Origin: Verrucomicrobia bacterium UBA1727
GTDB lineage: Bacteria > Verrucomicrobiota > Kiritimatiellia > RFP12 > UBA1067
Assembly (NCBI GenBank): GCA_002315875.1
Contig: DCIL01000031.1
Location: 1-31,552, forward strand
Length of the DNA stretch: 31,552 nt
Reading direction: 5' to 3'
Shown: positions 15,401-27,400 of the stretch, piece after piece
How the letters are laid out: each line of letters opens with the position of its first letter
Position numbering within the stretch: position 1 is the first letter of the stretch
Program-made: the position numbers and the translations under genes
The notes under the pieces: generated by a model
The model's input: only the letters and a program-made list of their open reading frames with translations
Told to the model about the DNA's origin: nothing
Databases searched by the model: none

Positions 15401-18400
15401 GGAGAACCCGAAAGTTCCGGGCACGAAGTGGAAGGATTATTATCTCCAGGGCGAGGCCCGTGCCTACATCGAGAACGTCGATCCCGAAGGCACCTTCTCG
15501 CCGGTTGAGAACGAGAAGACCAACCGCTGGGAGACGGCGCGCAAGCTGATCTGGACGGTCAAGAACGATGTCTACGGCGACCTCGAGAATACGAATAACG
15601 TCGGCATCAAGGTTGAGATTACGAGCGCTTCGAGCGAGGCCTGGCTCAAGGAGCAGGGTTATACCAATGGCTACAAGTACGTCCACAGCGCCACCTCCGG
15701 CGAGTTCACGCCCGATCTCACGGCGGTTCAGGGTGATCAGGACGTCACGATTACCATTCGCGATAAGGATGGCGGCGAGATCAGCCGCACCTGGTACTTC
15801 AAGTCTGCCGCGGCGAAGATGGTGACCACCGTCGCGCATGGTCCGTCCGGCGGCGGCGAAGGCGGCGGCACTGCTCGCTATGTCGGAGCGGGCAATGGTG
15901 AAGGCGAAGGCGCGGGCCACGTCTACATCGATAACGGAAAGTTCATCTCTTCCGCGAACTTCCGTCTCCGTTGGAATCTCGAGAAGAACTCGTCCGCCAA
16001 CTTGTGGGCGTGGGGTTACAAGGCGCTCAAGCCCTACGATAACGGCACCCTTGATACTTATGACCAGCCGCTTACGCCTGCGGGCGCAGGTGCGGAGAAG
16101 GGACTTCCCGATCCGAGCTACTACTGTTACACCGCGACTTCCGCCTGCGGTGAGGACGGACGTGATTCGTATTTCTACGGATGGTTCCTCGTTGCTGGCG
16201 GCAGCGATGCCGAGACGGGACTTCTTGGCGGTACCTTCAAGCCAGAGCAGCCGGGGCAGTCCGGCTCGGTCCAGCCGTTGGTTCTTCCTGAGGAAATTCA
16301 GGAAAGCGGTAACTACGTCGACACTATCGTTGAGGCGGTCTTCGCGAAGGAGAAGCGCCCGTCGGATAACGTCGGTGATATGAACCAGGACGGAATCCCC
16401 GATATCCTCCTTAAGAAGTACGGCTTCGGCATTGTTGATGAGAACAACGCATTCGTCGGCAATGACCTCGCCGATGTCTCCGCCTATAACGAAGACGGCG
16501 ATTTCCTGCCGTTCAAGTCAACGATGAATTATGCCGGCGCGGTGCCCAATACGTCCAACGCCTGGGCAGAGGCCGGTGAGCCGTTCACGGCGGTGCGTGA
16601 GATTCGCGGTTTCGGCGAGGGCCTCAACGGCAATGGTATCAATCCTTCGAAACCGTATCCGAATTCCGACGGAACTTATCCCGATCCTGATTACACGGCC
16701 AATGAGCAGCGCGCGTATCTCGCGTGGAAGGGACTCGAGACCGAGGAAAATCTGATTGAGATGAGCGATGTGGACGTGAAGACGCTCTTCGATGCGAACA
16801 TCGCGACCGCCAAGGCGGACCTCTTTTCGCGTGCGTGGACGCCCGAGCGTCCGACCGATCCGACACTTCTCGATACCGATGGCGACGGGCTTCCCGACGG
16901 CTATGAATATTATTTCTGGTATGCCGCGCGCGTCGGTTTCAACGATGGAGATGGCAAGTGGCAGGGTCGCCTCGTCGGCAAGAAGCTCAATCTCGATGAT
17001 GTTGAGAAGCCGATTGACATTCCAAGCGAGGAGATTTGCAAGGCGTTCGATCCGAATCCCGGTTCTCAGGAGTCCTCGAACCGTGACCGCGACTTCGATG
17101 GTGATGGACTTACGGACTATCAGGAATTCCTGATGGGCACGAGCCCTGTCAATTGTGATACCGATGGTGACGGCATTCCGGATGGCTGGGAAGTGATGCG
17201 CGGACTTAATCCGCTCAGCAAGGACGAGATCGATATCCAGGCGGCGAAGAACAATCCTGACGGTGACTTCATGGCGGATGCCGCGCTGATGAGTTATGAA
17301 GAGGTGCTTTCGAAGAAGAATCCGGAGGCGAAGCCGGTCTTCGTGACCTGGACCGATAAGGATTCGAAGCTTCACGTCTTCCTCACCGAGGATGCGGGAC
17401 TCATAGCCGATTTTGGTGAGAGCAAGTTCGGTCCGAGTAACGAGTTCTACGGTGTCGAGCTCTTTGCGAAGGGCGGGGCGGCGCCGACGGCGATCGATGA
17501 CTGTTTCTTCGAGATCGAAGGTGGTACGGGCGTGGTCTATCTTCCTTACGATCGCAACCTCGTCCGCTCCACGATCATGGTTCCTGGTGATGACGAGATC
17601 GACACGACGACGCTTGCGGTAGAGAAGGCGGCGAAAGCCAACAAGTATCATCTCTGGCACGATCAGGTCTATGCTTATTATGGATTTGATCCGCGCACCG
17701 GATGGTCCAAGACGAGTTCGGGCTATGTTTCGCCGCGCTGGGCCAATCCGTCGGCTCTCGGCGAAGCGGGCCTTGCAGTCAACACCCGCTCGTACCAGAC
17801 GCTGGACGAGTTTAAGCTTTTCAAGTATCGCAAGGAGACCGGCTGCCTCGTGAGCGGTGATGATCTTTGGGACAGCTTCAAGAAGAACACGACCAATCCG
17901 TCGACGCCGTATTCGCTCACCTACGGCAATTACGACCTCGACAATCCGGTCGTCTTTACGGATGAGAATCACGGTGCTGATACCGATGAGGATGGACGTC
18001 CTGACGGCTGGGAACTTTATGTTGCCGCGAAGTACAAGCGCGGTCCCAACGACTTCACGCTGCGTCCCGACGGCGTCAAGCAGGAAGGTCACAAGTGGCT
18101 GTGGACGAAGGAGCTGGGTATTTCGCCGGTCATTGCGGACGATGCCGACAGCACCGACAACGACAAGGATCAGGATGGCCTCAATACGACGCGCGAATAC
18201 GCAGGCGTCGATTCGGTCTGGGCTTATCAGAGCTGCCCGACCATTGTGGTCTTGACCTCGCTTGACGGCTTCTGGCCGAACAAGTTCTTCCCGACCGATC
18301 CGTGGAATGCCGATACCGATGGCGATGGTCTCACAGATTCGGAAGAAGGCGCGACTACCTGGAAGGCGGCGTTCACCTCGTCGTCCTCTTACGATGGCGG

Positions 18401-21400
18401 TCTGACTTATTTCCAGGATCAGACCTTCACGTTCCGTTACAAGGAGATCGTGATTGACTTTGCGTCCACGAATGCGACCGACACTACCACGTGCTATCGC
18501 GGCGGTGGATGCAATCCGTGCTCGATCGATACCGATGGCGACGGCCTGCCTGATGCGTGGGAAAAGCAGTTCGCAGGTCTGCCGACGGACGAGAGCGGCA
18601 ACGTCAGAAGTGGTAACAATAAGAACACGTATTCGACTTCGCTCAAGCGTCGTGATAAGCTTGATTTTAACGATGGTTCGAACACGGTCGCCGTTGCCGG
18701 CTCTTACCTTTACGGTGGTATGGACGCAACCTGGGCTGGTGATTCCTACGCTAAGAATGCGGTGGATCCAATGACGGGAACGATTCGTGATCTTGACTTC
18801 GATGGTGATGGACTTGAAAACTATCAGGAATATCTCGTGCAGGCGATTCGCTCGTTCCGTCTTGACGATGGCGAAACGCCGCTCAACGGCCGTGTCATCC
18901 AGTGGAAGGGCGATAAGGCCGATAAGTTCGATGACGACAACGTCCCGCCGAACATCAGCATGAGCGATCCTGCGGACGGAATGAAGTCCGGTTACTTCCA
19001 GTTCGACTTCTTCTCAGAGAACTTCGCCTGGGCCAACCTCATGGCGGACGAGGAACTTGCCGCTGCTTACACCAACGAGAACAACGTTATCGCCCTCGAT
19101 ATGATCGATCCGGCGACGGCGCATCGCGTGGGACGGCGTCCGACCTGGAACTTCGAGGACATGGGCTACTTTGCCGCGCCGCCGCGGTTGTGGGATCCGA
19201 ATCGCTTCCGTGCTGGTGCGAGCGGTGTTATGTGGGGCGGTGACAACAAGAGCTTCCGTTATATGCTCAAGCCAGGTTCGCTCAGGATGTACGTCGGCCG
19301 TGACAACTACTGGCGTGCCTTCGCCGAGGGTTATGTCTCGACGAATCCGCGCGTCGCCGATACCGATCAGGACGGCATGGATGACCGCTACGAGCTTTAT
19401 CACGGCATGAGCCCGATCTTCGGCGAGGGCGACAACACCTCGATCGGCGTGGATATGATTGGTTCGATGTTCGGCGGCAAGTTCGCCGGCAATCAGAACG
19501 CATGGAACAACTTCGACAAGATTCAGGGCCTGAAGAGCGTAGGCAAGACCTATGATTTCGACACCCAGCCCTGGTTTGCGGGCGCTCCGGATGCCGACCC
19601 TGACGGTGATAAGCTGCGCAACTATGACGAGATGATCGTCGGCAACATGACGAGTCCGTCGACGACTCATACTGACCCGACACCGCTGTGGCTCACCGAT
19701 CCGTCGGCCTTCAATTCGGTGACGCGTCAGAGCTACATGTGGCCCTACAGCCACGGCGATGCGAAGAGGGGAAGTCCCGTCACGGTGATGAACGCCGTCG
19801 GCGCGCTTTTGCCTTACGGTTGGGCGTTGTCGCTTGCGGATCAGTTCCTCTTCGCTTTCGAGGCGAATGAAGGTTACGATACCGATGGCGACTGGTCGAG
19901 CGATGCGATGGAATCGACGAGGAACATCATCTCTGCGTCCGATCCGCTCAACTTTACTGATCCGCGCCGCCGCAATGCTCTGTACCTTGACGGCGTCTCC
20001 GCCGCCGCGGTGCAGCCCTACATGAACGCAGGCGCGCTGGTGAGCGAGGCGGGCTTCTTCCGTCAGTTCACGGTCGAGACCTGGATCAAGCCCGATGCGG
20101 CGCTGTCTAACGGCGTTTTCACCGTTCTCGAGCGCGGCAGCTACTATCAGCAGGCGACAGGGACAACTAAGCCCGAGAACGAGAATGGCTGGTGGCGCGC
20201 GAACTTCCGTCTCTATCTCGAGAACGGCGTGCCGGTCGGCATGTTTGATACGGACTACGCTTGTGAGTCCGGCTCGAACGAGCCCACCGCGTGCGCGAAG
20301 GTCGTCGGAAAGGCGCTGAAGGTTGACGGCCACACCTGGACGCATCTTGCCCTTACCTACGATGGCAAGGAGCTGCTCCTTTATGTGAACGGATCGTTGA
20401 CGGCGACCAAACCCGTCAAGACCTCGCTCATTCCTGCCAACGGACTCGTAGCCGCCAGACAGGACCCGACGGTAGAGGGATATCCTGCTGCCTGGTACAC
20501 TCAGAACGCGGGTGCGATGATTCTCGGTGCGCGCATGATTCAGAATGGCGCCGGCGTTGGCTTCGGCGAGCTTCCGCTCGGCAAGACGCCGAGTGAAGAT
20601 CCGCTTTCCATCACCAATAGCTATAAGGAACTTTTCCACGGCTATATTTCTGAAGTCCGCGTGTGGGACGGCGCGCGTGACGCGACATCGATTGGCGACG
20701 ACTTCAAGAAGGCGTATTCCTACGAGGATGTGAGCGCCAACCGTGATGCGGTGTTTGAGGATTTCGCGGTGCAGGGAACGCGCAATGACAACGATGTTGC
20801 GAACGGCAAGCCGCTGCTGCCGGCGCAGCTTCTACTGCATTATAACTTCACTTCGCTGCCAGGTGCGACCGAGACCAATTATGTCATGAAGGCGCCGATC
20901 GGTTTTGGAGTTGATCCGGCCAATTCGAACAAGTTCGCGAGGTGGTGGACCGATTCCGATTATCGCAGCAGTATCTACGATTTGAGGATTGTGCCGTGGA
21001 TTCAGAATACGGTCGGACATCTCGCGCCTTATGACCGCCAGATCGTTGACTCGCGCCTTTGGGCTGAGGACCGTTCGGGTTATATTCCGTCTTCCGAGTT
21101 TGGTTTCAGCTCCTTCTCGGTGCCGAATTCGGCGAATCCCTATTGCTACACCTTCTCGGATACGCGCAGTGCGAGCGGTTATGGTCAGTACATCAAGGCG
21201 CTTGCGGGTATGTTCCCCGACTTCGCAGAGGACTACAAGAAGTATCAGTACACGGGTTCTTATTCCTTCTCTTCCACGACCGATCTCGTGCCCATGGGTA
21301 CAGCATGGGCTAAGCGTGATACCGAGGAGTTCTGGGATGGCGAAGGTACGATGACGCCGTGGACAGATACCGGAACTGATAAGGATGCTGACGGACTTCC

Positions 21401-24400
21401 TGATTGGTGGGAAGCCATGTACGAGGCGACTCCGGGAGCCGGCGTAAAGCCGAGCGATGTCTGGATTGATTCCGCGACTGGCATTGAAATGACGATGGCT
21501 GAGCGCTATCGTCGCGACCTTGCTGCTGGTATGCTGCCTGATGGCACGCTTCACGAGGAGTTTGACGAGACGTCGACGGATCTTGATGGTGATGGTATGC
21601 CAGATTGGTGGGAAGATATCTACGGCATCCAGGGCAATTCGCCAGAAGACGCGTTCGCTGACTTCGACAATGACGGACTCTCCAACTATCAGGAATATCG
21701 TCTGATGGAGGATGTGGCGAGCGGCTTTGGCCCCGTCAATCTCGGCATCAAGGTCTCGCCTTCCGAGATGCGGACGATGAACGGAACGATTGATTACTTC
21801 CTCCAGGTCACGAACGAGGATAGCGATTATAATGGACGCTATCTCGGTGAGATCATCGCTGACCATGACTTCATGGAGGACTGGCTCGAGCGTGAGATGA
21901 ATTTCGACATCTATGCCTATGATGCGAACAAGGACAGTAACGGTCGCGGATGGTCGAATTGGAGTGAACTCCGCGCTTCGCAGTTCACGAACAACTTCAT
22001 TACGGTAGCGGTTGGCACGAACGAGACGGAACTCGTGTACGGCGGCAAGCCGATGCCGAATGTGGAACTTGAACTCTACGGTCAGATCTCTGCGACCTAT
22101 CATACCGAGAAGCGGATCACCACTACGACCGAAGGCACGAATACGGTCACCAAGACGAACAACGTACTTGTAGCCAATGCGATTGTTGTTGATGCGTACC
22201 GCGAGGCACCGTTTGTCGATGCGTATGCTTCCTTCACTGCGACGATCACCGAAGCTGGCGATCATCTGATCGCGAAGTTCGTCGGCGATGGACTCGTCGA
22301 GGGCAAGCAGTACTTTGTCGTTCGCAATGGCGAGTACGTCGGCTTTGCCAAGGTCAACGTTGGTTATGACAAGGTAACGGCGCAGATTCGCGTGGGCGAT
22401 ACTGCGGTGGTTCCTTCTGGCCTTACCGCCTATTCTGGTCAGACGATGCAGATTCGCCGCGTGAGCATCAACGGCTATGATTGTCCGCAGCGCGTCGTGT
22501 GGAGTGGAAAGGCCGAGAGTTACATCACCGCGGCGGACATCGTTCAGCATCCGCTTTGTAAGTACGACCTTGACTGGGAGTATCTCGTCAAGGACGCCAA
22601 GGATATCGAAATCGAGCGTCAGTCGATCCAGGCCGCGACTTACGAGCTTTGGATTGGCAACACGCTTAAGCTTGGAACGTTCACAAAGGCCTTCGTGGAC
22701 GGTGAGGACGGCTTTATGCGTCCCGAGATCGAGGGAGCGATGAATGACGAGAAGGTGCGTACGGCGCAGCCGACGTTCGTGTTTACGGCGAGCGACAAGT
22801 TCACGGCCTTCAAACTTGAGATTGCAACCACGACCAACGCCGATGATGTTATCTGGTCGACCACCGAACTCATGCCGGTCAAGACGGCCACCGGCTACAA
22901 GTTCACGGCTCCGATCACTATTGGCGGCGATGTGCTCGCAGATGGCTCCAACTACTTCTGGCGCGTCGCGGGTCTGAACGCGAAGTGGAACATTGCGAGC
23001 ACCAATCAGTATGAGGTCACGTCGGGTGGCGGTACGGTCAGTGCGACTACCAACCTCGTTTACGATGCGTCGAACGACTGGTCGCATTGGTACTCGATGA
23101 AGACTGCGGTCAATTCCATCAAGGCCGACACCGGTTACGGTGCGATGTCCGTCAAGGTTCATTACTATGGTCCGGCCGAAATCGATCTCGATTACATCCG
23201 CGTCGGTGTTTATGAGGATGCCGCATGCTTTGGAAGACCGATTGCCGAACTTTCGCCGGCAGAGTTTGACGATGACGACGAGACGACCTTCACGGTCAAG
23301 TTCGATGGTCTTGCCGTGGGCGAGTACTACGTTATGGCCTTTGTCGATCGCAATGGTAACGGTGAGCGCGATGCGTGGGAGACCTGGGGTTATGTCAACA
23401 AGGTTGGTACGAGCGCAAAGGATCTCTATACGCCCGTGGCGATTGCGGTGAAGCTCTCGACAAAGGAGCCCGAGTCCGTCAATCTCTATATGGAGGATAC
23501 GGACGGCTATCGTGAGATCGACCATACGGAAGAGGGTGAGAGCTATTGGGATTACACCAAGAGCTGTCTGGTTGTGCCGACCACGACGAGGAAGATCCTT
23601 GTCGAGGGTTCGGACGGCATCCCGGATTCGCTTCAGGGCGAGCCGCTCAAAGAAAACGATTCCGACGATGAGGATCTCGATGGCGACGGACTCAAGGCGT
23701 CCGCAGAGGAAATGTGGGGCACTAATCCGATCAATTCCGATACCGATGGTGATTCGCTCCCTGATGGCTACGAGGTCTGGGCACACGGCAAGAACGCGTC
23801 GCTCGATCCGCTCTCGGTGAATGATCGCTATACAGCTCTTGACGGCGATGTTATGGCGTGCGCCAAGGTAAAGCGCCACGTCTATGGTGTCCGTTACAAC
23901 ACTGCGACGGGCGAAGTCACCGCGGCGATCATGTTCATCGATAAGATCAATCGCGAGGTGACGGTCGGTAGCAATATCGCGGGACGCAAGTATGCGCAGG
24001 TCGGCTATTATGCCTATATGCCGGCGGCGTCCTGGAACAATGACACTGCCGGTTACATCAATATTGCATTTGGCAAGTATGATGGAACGGCGGACGTGCT
24101 GATCGTCAAGGACTACGGTGAGATGGACATCTATCTCCAGCACTACCAGGTCTTTGCTGAATTCGGCTTCGAGCAGAACGTGGCGGTCGCCGGCTCCACT
24201 TATCATACGCGTCCGATGTACGCGATTGACAAGTACCTCGTTTCCTCCTATTTCGGAGGTGGTTCTGCCGCGACGCCGGCGGAGGTGACCGATTACAAGG
24301 TTCACTTCGGCGATGACAAGGTTGGCGTCGAGATTCTCGGCATGAATATGAACGCGACCTGGGGCAGGAATCTCACCTGCTTGTTGCCGAACGATCTCGA

Positions 24401-27400
24401 CTTCGATCGCGACAGCGTGCCGGACGGCTGGGAGTGCTATGTAAGTCAGGGTTATGCTTTCGAGGGCTTTGCCATTACGCCGTGGAAGGCGAATGACGGT
24501 TGGACCTCTCGCAACCAGGTTGTCACCAATGTCTTCAGCGGCATGGTCGGCGGCACCTTTGTGGTTGATGGTTGTACCAACATCTTGACCAACGTGGTTT
24601 GGAGCTTCAAGTTTACCTATACGGGCAAGGACGGCAAGATCTATACGACCACGAATGCGAACTGGACGCTCCGCAACTGGTATAACGGCGGCGTCAATGC
24701 GGCCAATCCGTACGATCTCAACTCGTTCGGCCTTGATGGAATTTCCGACGAGATCGCCCGCAAGTACAACATCGAGACCGCGGCGAACCAGCTCAAGGAC
24801 AATGACAACGACGGCCTTTCCAACTGGCAGGAGTATCTGGCAGAGGTGAAGCGCACCTTCGGCAGGTTCGACGCCGACAACGCTTATTCGGTTGTCGAGG
24901 ACGATGTTCGTGACTACTGGCTCTTCGATTACTTCCGCAAGATCGGCAGCAAGTATGTGGGTGAGCTTCTCGCCGACCACGACTTCATCGAGGATGCGTG
25001 GGAAGATCTGTATATGACGGCGGCACCCGACGGCAAGTATTACACGAGCCGCTACGAGTACGATGCACTCCGCGATGCGGACAATGACGGCTGGGATAAC
25101 TGGTCCGAAGCGCGTGCCGGTACCGATCCGAGCCGCTCCGAAACCCTCTCGCTCGTCAAGCAGGACGGCAGCGAGGATCACGCCATCGCCGACTATCCGG
25201 TTCCGACGATCCGGGTTACGGCGTCGTACAACGATCCAGGACTCATGACCCATCCGCTCGTGATCCAGGCGTGGAACACGGACAAGGGTTCGGTTGTGCC
25301 GGATGCGATCTGGAAGGTGCCGGGCGCTGGCCAGAACAGCGAATGGAACAGCCGCTTCATTGGACTCGCGCCCAACCGCAAGGTCGAACTGAATATCGGC
25401 CCCGGTGACGTCGGACAGAACCATGTCATGCTCGAGTTCTATGATCCGAACTATGTCATCATCCATCATTCGGTCGATTCGAATGGCGTTGACAAGGTAA
25501 CCAGTACGACGCGTCACAATGTTGACAGCGCCGATTGGGGTGTCTTCTATTACGGTGATGATCCGATCAACACCAGGTTCGGGGCGGGTACCGGTGCGTT
25601 CGGATTTGTTGGAACTTCCGCGGACGAGACAGATGGTGATGGCTCTACGCTTGAGAGCTATGTCAATTATCGCAACGGCGATGTGACGATCGACTTCACC
25701 GATCCCTACCTCCGTGATACCGAAGCGACCTATAAGCTTGTCGTTGAGGAGGGTGAAGACGGTAGCTCCAAGTACGATGTCTATGTCTATGACCTGACGC
25801 GTGCCTATTGGCGCGTCCGTTGGATGGGCCGCCTGGTGCAGTCCGGCAACATCAAGACGTTCTCGCTCTCGAAGCCGCTCGAATATTCGGCGGAGACCCT
25901 CGGACACCTCCGCCAGGGTAAGAACAACTTCATCGCGTTCGTCGATACTAACGGCAGTGGTGCCTGGGATGTCGGTGAGGCCATGGGCATTGTCCGTGAT
26001 GTTGAAGTCGGCTGGGATTTCGCTGAGGTCAAGTTCGGCCTTGATAGCAATAACGACCTCAGGTTCTCGCTGCCTGCGACATCCAACAAGTATGAGGTCG
26101 TACGCCTCGTCCGCTCGGAAATTGACGGTACCAACGTAGACCGCAAGTGTGTCTGGACGGGACTCATGGCGAGCGAATCTGATCGCGTGATCACCGAAGC
26201 CGATCTCGTGAAGGCGGGGCAGGTCGACTTTGACTGCGGACTTAATGGAGATGAGGATGCGATTACCGTGACCTACGATGTCTGCACGGGACTGAGCGCC
26301 ATCAGCAATACGCCGGTTGGCAAGATCGTGCGCACCTTCGGTTATCAGGTCGAATCGGCCAAGGTGTCGACGGACAAGACCATTGTCCGCACGGCGCGTC
26401 CGCAGCTCGAGTTCGAGACGGTGCCGGGTTATCCTTCCTACATCATCAGAATTGCCTCCGATGAAGATATGGATGACGTTATCTTCTGCGAGACGAATTT
26501 CGTCGAGTATGTGGTTGGCAAGACGGTTTCAGCGCGTCCGCGGGTGACGGTCGGACAGGAACTCAAGGACGGCGAGACCTATTACTGGCAGGTCGCGCTC
26601 GTCAACGCCAAGTTCCCTGAGGGCGATTGGAGCGATGTCGGGTCGTTCAAGACTGCGGTTGATTCTGCCAACGCCGACTCGGGCTATGGAAAGCTTGCCG
26701 CGGAAGTTCGTTACTTCGGCGATTCCGAGGAGACGCTCACCAATGTCCTTGTCGGCGTCTACAAGTCTGCCGACTTCGCTGGTGCGCCGGTCGCGCTCAA
26801 GCGTCTCGGTGCTGATGAATCGGTGGCTACGCTCAGCAAGCGTCCGCTGATCGATAGCTACAGCTACGTCTACACGAACAAGTACGGCAGCACGACCACG
26901 CGCGCGAAGCCGATGACGTCCAGCACCTGGTTCCTCAAGAGCGTGACCACGAACAAGGTCGAGAATGCGAAGGCGAAGTTCACCGATGTCAATCCGAACA
27001 TCAGCTTCGATGGCATCGAGCCCGGTAACTATTATGTGATGGCGTTTATCGATGCCAATAAGAATGGCGTTCGCGACGCGGAAGAGACCTGGGGTTATGT
27101 GAACAACCTCGCGAGGGATTCTGCCGCGATCTACACTCCGATCGCGCTTAAGGTCACAGCTACAGCCGAAGCGCCGGCCGAGGCCTTCCTCGTTATGGAG
27201 GACACCGACGGCAAGGCGCGTCCGAAGGTCATTGACGGCGATTCCGATGGAGATGGACTTACCGACGATGCCGAAAGGGCGATCGGAACCGATCCGCTCA
27301 ATCCTGATACTGACGGCGACGGCCTTAATGATCTCGAAGAGCTCGGCGTCGGCACCGATCCGCTTAATCCCGATACCGATGGCGATCTGATTCCTGACGG

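Noticed and set aside
20832..25907. A 1,691-codon open frame on the minus strand opposite the giant gene, with similar ones at 26529-29114, 19014-20639, 16518-18092 and 14610-15920.
   Set aside because: All are in the exact complementary register of the giant gene and arise because it lacks TTA, CTA and TCA codons. Their translations are arginine/isoleucine-rich without domains.
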